A DNA stretch of 64,000 bases, taken from positions 1 to 64,000 of the forward strand of contig CALFTN010000060.1 of NCBI GenBank assembly GCA_937916395.1, written 5' to 3'. The position numbers and the translations under genes were made by a program. The notes beneath the pieces are model-generated. The model had not been told where the DNA came from. It saw nothing but the letters and a program-made list of their open reading frames with translations, and made no database searches. The stretch comes from an uncultured Clostridia bacterium. GTDB lineage: Bacteria; Bacillota; Clostridia; Oscillospirales; Acutalibacteraceae. Of this stretch, positions 47,203 through 56,255 are shown piece after piece (the first letter of the stretch is position 1; each line of letters begins with the position of its first letter).

Positions 47203-48228
47203 TTATTTCTTGATTTTTAATTCATCAATTTTTTGAAGATATTTATTTACAGTTGCGCCAAAGGTTATGTTCCAATCAGTTTCTAAAAGCTCAATTATTC
47301 GTTGGTAAGTTGAGATTGACTTTTGATAATCTTTTTTGATTTCATAAATATGAGCGATTGCTTCAAGTGAGTCTGTAAATCTTGGTTTTTGCTGAAGTTC
47401 AAATGATTTCTCAAAACAAGAAATTGCATCTTCGTATTCACAATCATCAGCTTTAAAATCTGCAACTATTGACCAGGTGTACCAACTGTCAGGGAACTTT
47501 TTTATCATATCATCAAGTAAACTTTCACTTTCGTTGGTTTTTCCTTCTCTACGAAGAATCATAGCATCAAAAACATAAAGTAATTCCGGCTTTTCTTTGT
47601 TTCTGATGTTTTCAATTAAATCCTTTGCTTCGTCAGTTCTGCCATCAGCAATAAGTGCAGGTAACAAATATCTGTATGTCCTCATATCATCAGGATATGT
47701 TTTGAGATGTTCGTAGTAAAAATCAATGAGCTCGTGACGGTTGCGATAGTTCCAATCTGTGTGTGGTGAACCGTAAGCATCACGCAAAATATTATTCATA
47801 CTCTTACTTGTGTCACCAAGTATTAACGCTTTCTTTGCATATTCTACAGCTTGAATTTCAGAAGATTTTGAACGATGAGCGTAAAGCCAAGCGAGTAATT
47901 TGATTGCATTGACATTTTCATTATCTCGGTTTAATTGCTTTTCAAGAAAATGTTTTGCATTCTGGAATTCACTGTCTGAAAGAGTTGATTTTTCATTTAA
48001 CATATTTTCAATTCTCTCGTATTGTGATTCCTCAGTAAATTCAAAAAGTTCGTCAATACTTACACCGAAAAAGACGGATATTTGTGGGAGTAACGATATA
48101 TCAGGCATAGTAGTTTCATTCTCCCAACGAGAAACTGCTTGATATGTAACCCCCAATGCATTAGCAAGTGTTTCTTGTGTTACACCTTTGTTTAATCTTA
48201 ATTGTTTTATTTTTTTGCCTAGTTCCAT
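47203..48228 (-). CDS. XRE-family regulator with C-terminal TPR domain
   Basis: 341 residues. Helix-turn-helix at about 5-60 (KKIKQLRLNKGVTQETLANALGVTYQAVSRWENETTMPDI), then helical TPR-like repeats to the end (for example AISCFEKSFELQQKPRF). This HTH-TPR layout is typical of cytoplasmic regulators in Clostridia, some peptide-responsive (RRNPP-like), though no peptide gene is seen. Start ATG 48228 follows AAGGTGA. Divergent from the AAA_14 ATPase gene. Confidence 0.82.
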   Translation of the reverse strand: MELGKKIKQLRLNKGVTQETLANALGVTYQAVSRWENETTMPDISLLPQISVFFGVSIDELFEFTEESQYERIENMLNEKSTLSDSEFQNAKHFLEKQLNRDNENVNAIKLLAWLYAHRSKSSEIQAVEYAKKALILGDTSKSMNNILRDAYGSPHTDWNYRNRHELIDFYYEHLKTYPDDMRTYRYLLPALIADGRTDEAKDLIENIRNKEKPELLYVFDAMILRREGKTNESESLLDDMIKKFPDSWYTWSIVADFKADDCEYEDAISCFEKSFELQQKPRFTDSLEAIAHIYEIKKDYQKSISTYQRIIELLETDWNITFGATVNKYLQKIDELKIKK

Positions 48229-48359
48229 AAATTATCACCTTGTATTTTATTTCGGTACCGATGGCTTTATTATATGTGAAATAGTAAAATTAAGCAATAA
48301 ACAAACAGATGATAATAACTAAACTAAAATAAGAGAATAGAAATTTATGGTGTAAAATA

Positions 48360-48388
48360 TTGACTTGTGTGTTTTTGTGATGTATAAT
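48360..48388 (+). promoter_or_regulatory. Promoter of AAA_14 ATPase gene
   Basis: TTGACT (48360-48365), 17-base spacer, TATAAT (48383-48388). Confidence 0.8.
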
Positions 48389-48390
48389 TT

Positions 48391-48469
48391 TATAGAAAAG
48401 TGTATAAAATACATACAAAAATACATAGAAAAGTGTGTTTTAATTGCTTGGAATTTTATAGAAAAGTGT
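48391..48469 (+). repeat. Three direct repeats with 33-base period in the leader of the ATPase gene
   Basis: TATAGAAAAGTGT at 48391-48403, CATAGAAAAGTGT at 48424-48436 and TATAGAAAAGTGT at 48457-48469. The spacing is exactly 33 bases, about three DNA helical turns, and the array begins just after the -10 box. Could be a regulator-binding array or mRNA element. Confidence 0.7.
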
Positions 48470-48499
48470 GAAGATGTTTTAAGAAAGGGCGAAATTACA

Positions 48500-49825
48500 A
48501 TGCTTTACAGAAAAATACAATCATATATTGAAAATCATTTAAAATCTGACTCTAACAAGATTTTGATTATAGATGGTGCAAGACAAATTGGTAAAACTTA
48601 TATTATTAAATATACTGCTGAAAAACTTTTTAAAAATTATATTGAACTTAATATGCTTGAAGATTTACTTAGTGAAAAAAATTTCAGTACGGTGAAAACA
48701 GTTGATGATTTTTATTTGCAAGTAAGTATGATTGCAGGCGAAAAAATGCAGGATAAAGATAATACAATAATATTTATTGATGAAATACAAGCGTATCCGC
48801 ATTTACTCACTTTGTTAAAATTTTTGAAAAGAGATGACCGTTATACTTATATAGCAAGTGGTTCGTTGCTTGGTGTGACTCTTGCAGAGACGACTTCTAT
48901 ACCAATGGGGAGTATTGAAGTTAAGCGTATGTATCCACTCGATTTCGAGGAGTTTTTGTTAAACAATGGTTTTAACAGTTTTGCTATTGATATAATGAGA
49001 AAAAAGTTTGAAGCAAAAGAAAGTCTTGATGAAACAACTCACAATAAGGTAATGGATTTATTTAAAAAATATTTACTTGTTGGTGGACTTCCAGATGCAA
49101 TAAACTCATATATAAAAGATAAAAATATTGTTTCTGTTCGTAATATTCAAACAGAAATTCATAAGTTTTATGGTATGGATGCGTCTCAATATGACGAGCA
49201 ACGTAAATTAAAAATTCGTAGAATATATGACACAATACCATCTAACCTTGTAAATAAGAAAAAACGTGTTGTAATACAAGATATCGAAAATAAAAAAGGC
49301 AAGCGTTCTTCTGATTATCAGGATGAATTTGATTATCTCATTAACGCTGGTATTGCTCTTGATGTAAAAGCTATATCTACACCAACATTCCCATTGATTG
49401 AGAATAGTGGTAAAAATTTACTTAAGCTCTATCTTAATGATGTTGGTATTCTTACAAATATTCTTTATAAAAATAATATCCGTGCTGTTATTGATGATGT
49501 GAAAAGCATTAATTTGGGTTCTGTTTATGAGTGTGTTGTAGCATCAGAATTAAAAGCTCACGGCTTTAGCCTTTACTATTATGATAACAAGGCAAAGGGT
49601 GAAGTAGATTTTCTTATTGACGATTATGAAAGTTTGTCAACTGTACCACTTGAAATTAAATCTGGTAAAGATTACACCGTTCACAGTGCATTAAATCATT
49701 TTATCTCTAATGATGATTATAATGTGAAAAAAGGCTTTGTTTTATCTAATGAACGAGAAGTAGCAATAAAAGATAAAATAACCTACTTGCCGATTTATTA
49801 TATAATGTTTTTTAAGCAGGATTAA
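48500..49825 (+). CDS. AAA_14 / DUF4143 family ATPase
   Basis: 441 residues from ATG 48500 (AAGAAAGGGCG upstream; a longer in-frame start would fall at or before the transcription start). Walker A DGARQIGKTYI at about 24-34, Walker B IIFIDEIQAYPHLL near 93, YIASGSLLG sensor, MYPLDFEEFL, then DUF4143 (LLVGGLPDAI .. LYLNDVGILTN .. YECVVASELKAHG .. EVDFLIDD) with a nuclease-like C-terminal fold. Common standalone ATPase in gut bacteria; function unknown, sometimes proposed in defence or mobile contexts. Confidence 0.85.
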   Translation: MLYRKIQSYIENHLKSDSNKILIIDGARQIGKTYIIKYTAEKLFKNYIELNMLEDLLSEKNFSTVKTVDDFYLQVSMIAGEKMQDKDNTIIFIDEIQAYPHLLTLLKFLKRDDRYTYIASGSLLGVTLAETTSIPMGSIEVKRMYPLDFEEFLLNNGFNSFAIDIMRKKFEAKESLDETTHNKVMDLFKKYLLVGGLPDAINSYIKDKNIVSVRNIQTEIHKFYGMDASQYDEQRKLKIRRIYDTIPSNLVNKKKRVVIQDIENKKGKRSSDYQDEFDYLINAGIALDVKAISTPTFPLIENSGKNLLKLYLNDVGILTNILYKNNIRAVIDDVKSINLGSVYECVVASELKAHGFSLYYYDNKAKGEVDFLIDDYESLSTVPLEIKSGKDYTVHSALNHFISNDDYNVKKGFVLSNEREVAIKDKITYLPIYYIMFFKQD

Positions 49826-49863
49826 AGAAGGAAAACTCAATTCTACAAAGAAAGGGGTAAGTT

Positions 49864-50409
49864 ATGTTTTCGTTAAAAAAAGAAACGCCAGAAAAATTAT
49901 GTGAACAAATCTGGCGTGAACACGAAGCATACATAAGAAAGTTTTGCGAATACAAATTGCAGTCGCAAAAGGATTTAGTGGATGATTGTGTAAGTGAAGT
50001 GTTTCTGAGTTTACTCAAGGCGCTTAAAAATAATACAGAGATTAACTGCCCGAAAGCGTGGCTTACTAAGGTTGCCAACAATAAAATAACCGATATTTAT
50101 AGAAATAAAGAAAAACAAGTAGAAAGAGAAGTTGCCCTTAATGAAGAAACCTTGAGTGGCAGTTATTATGATACATATAACTTTCAGGAAGTAACAGACG
50201 AACAGATAGAACAGATTAAAGAAACAATTTTAAATGAATTGGATGAAACGGATAGAAGTTTAATAGAAAACTATTACATCAAAAAGATGAAAGTTAAAGA
50301 AATAGCTTCGCTATATAACCTATCTGAATCCAGTGTAAAAGTAAAGCTTTTCAGAGTTCGGAAAACTATAATTTATCTTTCTAAAAAAGAACTTGAAAAA
50401 TTTTCTTAA
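49864..50409 (+). CDS. ECF-type RNA polymerase sigma factor
   Basis: 181 residues. Region 2 at about 15-80 (EHEAYIRKFCEYKLQSQKDLVDDCVSEVFLSLLKAL .. CPKAWLTKVANNKITDIYRNKEKQ) and region 4 at about 120-175 (DETDRSLIENYYIKKMKVKEIASLYNLSESSVKVKLFRVRKTI). Ribosome site AAAGGGG. Leads a run with an anti-sigma-like membrane protein and three further exported or membrane proteins, so probably an envelope-stress or signal circuit. Confidence 0.9.
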   Translation: MFSLKKETPEKLCEQIWREHEAYIRKFCEYKLQSQKDLVDDCVSEVFLSLLKALKNNTEINCPKAWLTKVANNKITDIYRNKEKQVEREVALNEETLSGSYYDTYNFQEVTDEQIEQIKETILNELDETDRSLIENYYIKKMKVKEIASLYNLSESSVKVKLFRVRKTIIYLSKKELEKFS

Positions 50410-50469
50410 AAAATTTTGTAACCAAATGAAAAATTCTCGTCTATATAAGTGAAAGGAGAAATTTAAGCT

Positions 50470-51252
50470 ATGACAAATAATGAGTTTAAACAAGTTTTGC
50501 TTGATGATTCAGTACTTATGTCAAAACAAGAGCTTGAGGAAATTATAGAAAACGAACTTAATAAAAGCGAATCAGAAATGGATGCTGATTTAATAGAATA
50601 TTGTCTTGACAGTATTAAAAAGCTCCAGTTAAGTGAGGAAAGTAATAAAAAGGAAGAAAGCAAAAAAGTTTTCGTTGTAAATCCAAAAATGTGGCGTGTG
50701 CTTGTTACAATGTCAATTGTGTTAACTTTTATTTTTGCTGTTACAGCTTCTGCTATTTATTTTAATATTCCAGAAAATATTGTACAGTTAATAGATGGTA
50801 ATGCAGAATATGATTTTAATTTAGGTGATGCAGACACAACTGCTGATGGTTATGCATTACTCGAAACTGATTTAGCAAAAAAGTTAGAAAGCTTTGGTAT
50901 TACGCCTGTAACGTTTCCTGAAGCGTTGGTCAGCGATGAATGTAAAATAACAAAAATCGAAAACACAACTAGTGACAAAACAACTTTATTAGGTGCATAT
51001 ATTTATTTTGAATATAATGATTTATCTGGTAGAGCACGTATAGATAAATATATGGATTCTGATTGGATTGGTACTGGTTCTGTAATGGATGTTAAATCAG
51101 CAACAATGATTAATGTTAATGGGTTGGATGTTTTGGTTTTTGAGCAAGATGAAAATTGCACAATTAAATATAACAATGATTTAACACACTATTATTTTTA
51201 TATAGAGTGTGACTTTGAAACAGCAAAAGAATTTGCAAAAACAATAAAATAA
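50470..51252 (+). CDS. Putative membrane anti-sigma factor with DUF4367-like domain
   Basis: 260 residues. Cytoplasmic N-terminus of about 75 acidic/basic residues, one membrane segment at about 78-100 (MWRVLVTMSIVLTFIFAVTASAIYF), then an extracellular DUF4367-like beta domain. This is the standard layout of anti-sigma proteins encoded right after ECF sigma genes; the gap is 60 bases. No zinc-binding HxxxCxxC motif in the N-terminus, so not a classic ZAS protein. Confidence 0.75.
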   Translation: MTNNEFKQVLLDDSVLMSKQELEEIIENELNKSESEMDADLIEYCLDSIKKLQLSEESNKKEESKKVFVVNPKMWRVLVTMSIVLTFIFAVTASAIYFNIPENIVQLIDGNAEYDFNLGDADTTADGYALLETDLAKKLESFGITPVTFPEALVSDECKITKIENTTSDKTTLLGAYIYFEYNDLSGRARIDKYMDSDWIGTGSVMDVKSATMINVNGLDVLVFEQDENCTIKYNNDLTHYYFYIECDFETAKEFAKTIK

Positions 51253-51274
51253 ACTTTTAAGGGGAGTTTAGAAT

Positions 51275-51682
51275 ATGAAAAAGAAAATAATTATAGCAAT
51301 AGTAGCAGTAGTAGTTTTAGTTTCATCAGTAGCAATATATTTTACAACAAAATCAGATTTTGTTATTGGTATTGGTAAACCTGTTGATTCATCAACACCG
51401 ATGTATGTAGAACATATAATGTTAAGCTACGGTAAAGAACCATCAGAAAAACAAGAAGAACAACTTACTGAAATGTATAATAAAATTGATGTTGTGCAAA
51501 AAGAAATCAGTACAGAATTTGTTGCTCCGACTCATATTGAAGTAGAAGTAGAATTCGAAGATGGTAAAACAATAATAACATATAGTGGTAAAGCTACAGA
51601 AAAATCTACTAACAATGAAATAGATTACAATGAAGAATTAGTTTTTGATTTTATTCTCACAAAAGAAATTAGTGAGGATTAA
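51275..51682 (+). CDS. Small exported/membrane-anchored hypothetical protein
   Basis: 135 residues. N-terminal uncleaved membrane anchor (KKKIIIAIVAVVVLVSSVAIYFTT), then a polar acidic domain (VEVEVEFEDGKTIITYSGKA) with beta propensity. Not recognised. Twenty-two bases after the anti-sigma-like gene, GGGGAG ribosome site; probably in the same operon. Confidence 0.6.
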   Translation: MKKKIIIAIVAVVVLVSSVAIYFTTKSDFVIGIGKPVDSSTPMYVEHIMLSYGKEPSEKQEEQLTEMYNKIDVVQKEISTEFVAPTHIEVEVEFEDGKTIITYSGKATEKSTNNEIDYNEELVFDFILTKEISED

Positions 51683-51704
51683 AAATGGTAAAGGGTGAGT
51701 GTGT

Positions 51705-52109
51705 ATGAAAAAAATATCCAGTATACTGTATGGTATCTGTAATATTTACTTTTGTTTATTTGCTATTGTAAATGGTGTAATTCTTAATTTGCATCCAATT
51801 TTTAAAGAAAATGGTTTGACTTTAGGCTTTTTAGAAGCTGGTGAACTCGGTTGGACAATATATGTATTATTTGCAGTGATTTTTATTGCAGTTGCAATTT
51901 TTGTTGCGTGTGCTTATAAGAAACTTAAAAGTTTTATTCCGTTTTTTATTTTACCTTTATATAACTTTGCACATTTTTATTTAATGCAAGTATTTTATCC
52001 AAAGACTGCAGTTGTAATGGTTTTATATGATATCGTTACAATTCTTTCTCTTGTATATGCAATAATTCAAATAAGAAGGGAGAAAAGGTTATATGAAAAA
52101 AATCAATAA
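51705..52109 (+). CDS. Hypothetical four-helix membrane protein A
   Basis: 134 residues, start ATG 51705 (AAGGGTGAG upstream). Four predicted membrane segments and a basic C-terminal tail (IQIRREKRLYEKNQ). No motif recognised. Overlaps the next gene by 17 bases, and that gene has a similar size and topology, so the pair may form a complex. Confidence 0.6.
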   Translation: MKKISSILYGICNIYFCLFAIVNGVILNLHPIFKENGLTLGFLEAGELGWTIYVLFAVIFIAVAIFVACAYKKLKSFIPFFILPLYNFAHFYLMQVFYPKTAVVMVLYDIVTILSLVYAIIQIRREKRLYEKNQ

Positions 52110-52482
52110 AGTATTATTAGCACTTTCGGCACTTCTTTCAGGCTTTTTGTTTGTGCGTTTCTTTATGCCGAGGTGGTTTGGTGTATTGATTTATAATATT
52201 ACTGGCGAAAGCCTTAATCATAATGTAGGCGAAAGTTGGATTGTTTATCTTTTCTGGGCAATAGTTCTTGGATTAACAATCATTGAATTAATTGCTAACA
52301 AAAATAAAAGAAAAATATCTCTTGTATTTATTATTGCAGAAATCACTCAAATTTTATTCCTTCCATTAATGGCTAACTTTGAATTCTTTGGTAATATTTA
52401 TTTTATTTTTACAAGTATTGTAAATATTTCTTTATGTGTATTTGCAGTGCGTGAATTAATATTTACTTCAAAGAAAAAATAG
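52093..52482 (+). CDS. Hypothetical four-helix membrane protein B
   Basis: 129 residues, four membrane segments, basic tail FTSKKK. Ribosome site AGGGAG inside the previous gene; 17-base overlap. Unrecognised family. Ends the ECF sigma gene cluster, followed by a terminator. Confidence 0.6.
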   Translation: MKKINKVLLALSALLSGFLFVRFFMPRWFGVLIYNITGESLNHNVGESWIVYLFWAIVLGLTIIELIANKNKRKISLVFIIAEITQILFLPLMANFEFFGNIYFIFTSIVNISLCVFAVRELIFTSKKK

Positions 52483-52512
52483 TTGAGAAATAAAATAATA
52501 TAAAAATTCTAT

Positions 52513-52558
52513 GAACCGATAAATTTCAGTTTTGAGTTTATCGGTTTATTTTTTTGTT
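52513..52558 (+). terminator. Terminator after the ECF sigma cluster
   Basis: AACCGATAAA / TTTATCGGTT hairpin followed by TATTTTTTTG. Confidence 0.82.
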
Positions 52559-52585
52559 GAAATGTATATAGAAATATGTTAAAAT
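52557..52585 (+). promoter_or_regulatory. Promoter of TetR-LCP operon
   Basis: TTGAAA (52557-52562), 17-base spacer, TAAAAT (52580-52585). Confidence 0.72.
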
Positions 52586-52618
52586 AATATGGAATATGTT
52601 ATTTGGTAGGTGAAGAGT

Positions 52619-53218
52619 GTGTCAGAAACTTCAAGAAAAATCATACAGGGTGTAACAGAGCTTGGTGCAGAGAATGGTATGTATGGTATGACCAGTAAAG
52701 CTATTTCTAAAAAATGTGAGTGCTCTGAGGGTGTTATTTTCAAGCATTTCAATACTTTAGAAGAACTAAAAAAAGAGGTTTATTATAATATAGACAGTGA
52801 AATTTACCAGTCTATTAAAAGTGTTGATTTTGATGAAAATGATGTTTACAAGAGTATCTGGCGTATCTGGAATGAATATTTTGAGTTTCTTTTACAAAAT
52901 CCTATAAAAACAAAATATTATAAAAATTTCAGGTCCTCAAACCTTTATGTAACACACGACCACGCTAAGGATAACGACCATTACAACACAATTATAAGTG
53001 AGTTTAATGCTATTTCTGAGAAGTTTGGTCTTTATGAAAAAATCAATTACGACGTTTTGTGGTTTTTTATTATAGATAATTCTCTCTCTTTTGCTATGAG
53101 AATTTCAGACGGTTCAATAGAAAATACTGAGAAAAATAAAAAGACAATTTTTAATATCATCTTCAAACAGATTATAGATGAATTAGGGGTTGCAGAGGTA
53201 GGTAACAATGGAAAATAA
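52619..53218 (+). CDS. TetR-family regulator
   Basis: 199 residues from GTG 52619, 8 bases after GGTAGG; a GTG three codons upstream is too close to the ribosome site. N-terminal helix-turn-helix (about 6-50: IIQGVTELGAENGMYGMTSKAISKKCECSEGVIFKHF) followed by a helical ligand domain. Overlaps the LytR-CpsA-Psr gene by 11 bases, suggesting control of its own wall-polymer operon. Confidence 0.8.
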   Translation: MSETSRKIIQGVTELGAENGMYGMTSKAISKKCECSEGVIFKHFNTLEELKKEVYYNIDSEIYQSIKSVDFDENDVYKSIWRIWNEYFEFLLQNPIKTKYYKNFRSSNLYVTHDHAKDNDHYNTIISEFNAISEKFGLYEKINYDVLWFFIIDNSLSFAMRISDGSIENTEKNKKTIFNIIFKQIIDELGVAEVGNNGK

Positions 53219-54671
53219 AAACGGCTTTTCTTTTGGTGATTCTTCTAAGAATTACGAAACCGAAAAACTGAATAGTGATTATCTTGAGCTTTTAAGCGAG
53301 ACACCTGTCAGCGAAGAAGAGGTTTATGGTGAAGAAAGTCGTGAAATCTACAGTTCTTCTGATAAGGGTGTTAACACACGTTCTTTCAAGGATGATTATG
53401 AGGATGTTTATTCAGATTCATCAAAAGAGCGCGATGACATTTATGTTCTTACAGATGACGCAGAAGAATACGAAGATGTTTACAGTAACGGCGATATTTA
53501 TCTTTCTAAAAAGCCTGTTAGAGCCGAGGATTACGAAGAAGATGAATATGAGGATATTCCTATAACACAGAAAAACCGTAGGAATATGCAAAAACAAATA
53601 ACTATGGAGCTTCCTGACGATGAAATCTCAGATTATGAAATGCGTAGAGGTAAGACTCTGGGTAATAAAGGAAACAAGTTGTTTAACTCAAAATTAAAGG
53701 TAGCAATTTTAGCAGTTGTTGCAGTAATTGTTGCGTTTTCTATCGTTCTCGTTACTTCAGCAGGTGCAATTGTAAGTAGCTTTACAAAAGGCGAAAAGGT
53801 TGAGCACATAAGCGATGTTTCGTCATTGGCAAAAAGAAGCGACGTAAAAAATATTTTGTTTATCGGTGCTGATAATGCAAAAGGTGGCACTTCACGAAGC
53901 GACAGTATGATGATAATTTCTGTTAACAAAAAAGCAGGTAAGGTTATTATTACATCAATACTTCGTGATACACACGTAGATATTCCGGGGGAATGTGAAG
54001 CAAAAATTAATTCTGCTTATTCCTGGGGTGGTGCTAATTTATTAATTCAGACAATTGAGCAGAATTTTAACTTGAAAATCGATGGCTATGCAGTAGTTGA
54101 TTTTAATATGTTTACCGAGCTTGTTGATGGTTTGGGCGGTGTTGATGTTGAGGTTACCGAAAATGAAGCAGACTATATAAATAACCGCCATAATTACAAG
54201 AGCGAAACTAAGCCAGATCATTTTGAAAGTGGTGAAAGCGTTCATCTTAATGGTTATCAGGCGTTATGGTATACTCGTATAAGAAAGCTTGACTCAGATT
54301 TTATGAGAACCTACAGGCAACGAAAAGTTATTACTGCAATTGCCGAAAATATTAAAACAGAGCTTTTAACAGGTAATATTTTTGGTGTTATTTCTACAGC
54401 AAAGGATGTAGCACCTAATATAGAAACCTCTTTGTCAACAACAGAGTTTACTTCACTTGTAACAGGTGTGGCATGGTGTTTTGTGAAATCTGGTCTTAAT
54501 CTAGATAAGCTTCTTATTTCACAACAGTTGCCTTTTGATGATACATGGCGATTTGAATCTAAATGGGATGGTTCTTCTATTGTAGTCGATTTCAGTACCA
54601 ATCAGGAAATGCTTTACGATTCAATTTATGAACCACAAGAAACTTTGGAAGATACAACCGAAAATGAATAA
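53208..54671 (+). CDS. LytR-CpsA-Psr family wall-polymer ligase
   Basis: 487 residues. A long acidic cytoplasmic N-terminus (1-160, rich in Glu/Asp/Tyr/Ser), one membrane segment at about 163-190 (LKVAILAVVAVIVAFSIVLVTSAGAIV), then the LCP domain: NILFIGADNAKGGTSRSDSMMIISVNKKAGKVIITSILRDTHVDIP, AKINSAYSWGG, GGVDVEV and HLNGYQALWYTRIRKLDSDFMRTYRQRKVI. LCP proteins attach lipid-linked wall polymers to peptidoglycan. The 160-residue acidic cytoplasmic extension is longer than usual and could be a protein-interaction or phosphorylation region. Confidence 0.88.
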   Translation: MENKNGFSFGDSSKNYETEKLNSDYLELLSETPVSEEEVYGEESREIYSSSDKGVNTRSFKDDYEDVYSDSSKERDDIYVLTDDAEEYEDVYSNGDIYLSKKPVRAEDYEEDEYEDIPITQKNRRNMQKQITMELPDDEISDYEMRRGKTLGNKGNKLFNSKLKVAILAVVAVIVAFSIVLVTSAGAIVSSFTKGEKVEHISDVSSLAKRSDVKNILFIGADNAKGGTSRSDSMMIISVNKKAGKVIITSILRDTHVDIPGECEAKINSAYSWGGANLLIQTIEQNFNLKIDGYAVVDFNMFTELVDGLGGVDVEVTENEADYINNRHNYKSETKPDHFESGESVHLNGYQALWYTRIRKLDSDFMRTYRQRKVITAIAENIKTELLTGNIFGVISTAKDVAPNIETSLSTTEFTSLVTGVAWCFVKSGLNLDKLLISQQLPFDDTWRFESKWDGSSIVVDFSTNQEMLYDSIYEPQETLEDTTENE

Positions 54672-54676
54672 TGATA

Positions 54677-54725
54677 AAACTCCCGTCATATATTTTTATA
54701 GAATATGTGAAGGGAGTTTATTTTT
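54677..54725 (+). terminator. Hairpin terminator whose 3' arm holds the next gene's ribosome site
   Basis: AAACTCCC (54677-54684) pairs with GGGAGTTT (54712-54719), then TATTTTT runs to the ATG at 54726. The GGGAG in the arm is the only Shine-Dalgarno sequence for the SipL-like gene. Confidence 0.75.
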
Positions 54726-56255
54726 ATGGATATTTCATTTGAAAACGAAAAATATTGCAGTCTTAAAAAAACTTATGAAACTATTGTTGAAGAAGGTGTC
54801 GAAGCAGAGCTTTCTTTACCCGAATATATGCCAGAGATTTTAAGAATATTAAAGTCACAGGCTGTTCCTAAAATCAATTCGTGGCAAACTGTAGGCGAAA
54901 GAGTAACTGTAGATGGCACTTGTGAGCTTACTATGATTTACATAGGTTCTGATAATTGTATTTATAGCTTTACAGGGTCACGCAACTTTACACGCTATGC
55001 AGAAAATCCAGCATTTTTAACTGCAGAGGACGTTAATGTAAAAGCAGGGGTAAAGTTTATAAATTGCAGAGCAACCAATACAAAACGTGCCGAAATTAAA
55101 GGTGGTATAAACATTTCTGTTTCTGCATTTTCAAAAGCAGAAGAAGATATTCTTCTTTTAGAAAGCTGTTCAAATATACAAGAGAAGAAAATGGAGCTTC
55201 CTACAATGTCATTAGGCTGCAAAAAAAGTAAAATGTTTTCTATGAGCGATAGCTTTGAGTTAGAAAATAATTCAGCAGCTTTTATTGTCAGAAGCACTGC
55301 ATCTGCAGTTTTGGGTGAAGTGAGAAAAATAAGCAATAAAATTATGGTTAAAGGTGAAACTATTGTAGAGGTTGCCTTTATACCACATGAAGATAAAAGC
55401 ACCATAAAAACAATAAGAAAAAACCTGCCCATTAACCAGATTTTAGAATTCGATGGTATGGAAGAGCATTTTACAGGTGATATAACACTGGATGTAACTG
55501 CAGTTGATGTTATAATAAAAAATGATTCTCAGGGTGATGGAAGAAGTCTTGATGTTGGTGTAACTATAAATGCAAGTATCACCATGTGGGAGCAAAAAGA
55601 TTTAACTGTAATTACTGACGCTTATGCAATAAATGGTGCTGTTGATTTGTCTTATAAAAAAATAAAATTCTATTCTGCGCTTGATGCAGTTCGTGATACT
55701 TATATTTTTAAAGATACTGTGGATGCTACAAAGCTTGGTGCAGAGTGTATATTGGATGCGTGTTGCGAAGAAGGCGAACCAGTAGCAACTTATGAAAACG
55801 ATTCTATTGTAATTTCAGGCACAATGAAAGCAATGATTATTTTAAAGGATACTTCTGGTGGATATGTAACAACAGAAAAAATGCTTGATTATCGTTATGA
55901 ACGAAGCTGTGATTGCAACGATAAAAGAATAGAATGTACACCAAAAGTGTCAGTTTCATCATTTGAATGTTCTTTAAAAAACAATGAACAAATAGATGTA
56001 AAAGCAGAATTACAGATAAATTGCTCAGTTTTCTCTGAAACTGAAATTGATATTGTTTCAGAAATCTCAGAATTAAGAGAAAGTGAAAAAGTAAATAATA
56101 GTGCAATTACTGTTTATTTTCCTAATTGTGAAGAAACTTTATGGGATATTGCAAAACGCTACAACACAACAGTTGAAAGCATTGTTTTAGAAAATAATCT
56201 TTCAGGCGATACAACAAAAGATATTAAAATGTTATTTATTCCTTCTGGTACTTGA
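54726..56255 (+). CDS. SipL-like DUF3794/LysM spore-envelope protein
   Basis: 509 residues. Two or more DUF3794 domains (ELSLPEYMPEILRILKSQAVPKI near the N-terminus; repeated VKGETIVEVAFIP/VISGTMKAMIILK strands) and a C-terminal LysM at about 460-508 (TVYFPNCEETLWDIAKRYNTTVESIVLENNLSG). This is the architecture of SipL, which recruits SpoIVA to the forespore surface in Clostridia; hence likely a sporulation gene or a remnant of that lineage. Ribosome site lies in a hairpin arm. Confidence 0.82.
   Translation: MDISFENEKYCSLKKTYETIVEEGVEAELSLPEYMPEILRILKSQAVPKINSWQTVGERVTVDGTCELTMIYIGSDNCIYSFTGSRNFTRYAENPAFLTAEDVNVKAGVKFINCRATNTKRAEIKGGINISVSAFSKAEEDILLLESCSNIQEKKMELPTMSLGCKKSKMFSMSDSFELENNSAAFIVRSTASAVLGEVRKISNKIMVKGETIVEVAFIPHEDKSTIKTIRKNLPINQILEFDGMEEHFTGDITLDVTAVDVIIKNDSQGDGRSLDVGVTINASITMWEQKDLTVITDAYAINGAVDLSYKKIKFYSALDAVRDTYIFKDTVDATKLGAECILDACCEEGEPVATYENDSIVISGTMKAMIILKDTSGGYVTTEKMLDYRYERSCDCNDKRIECTPKVSVSSFECSLKNNEQIDVKAELQINCSVFSETEIDIVSEISELRESEKVNNSAITVYFPNCEETLWDIAKRYNTTVESIVLENNLSGDTTKDIKMLFIPSGT

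Noticed and set aside
48365..48499. Upstream start adding 45 residues to the AAA_14 ATPase
   Set aside because: It overlaps the -10 box and predicted transcription start; ATG 48500 has a good ribosome site. Kept open in the repeat finding.
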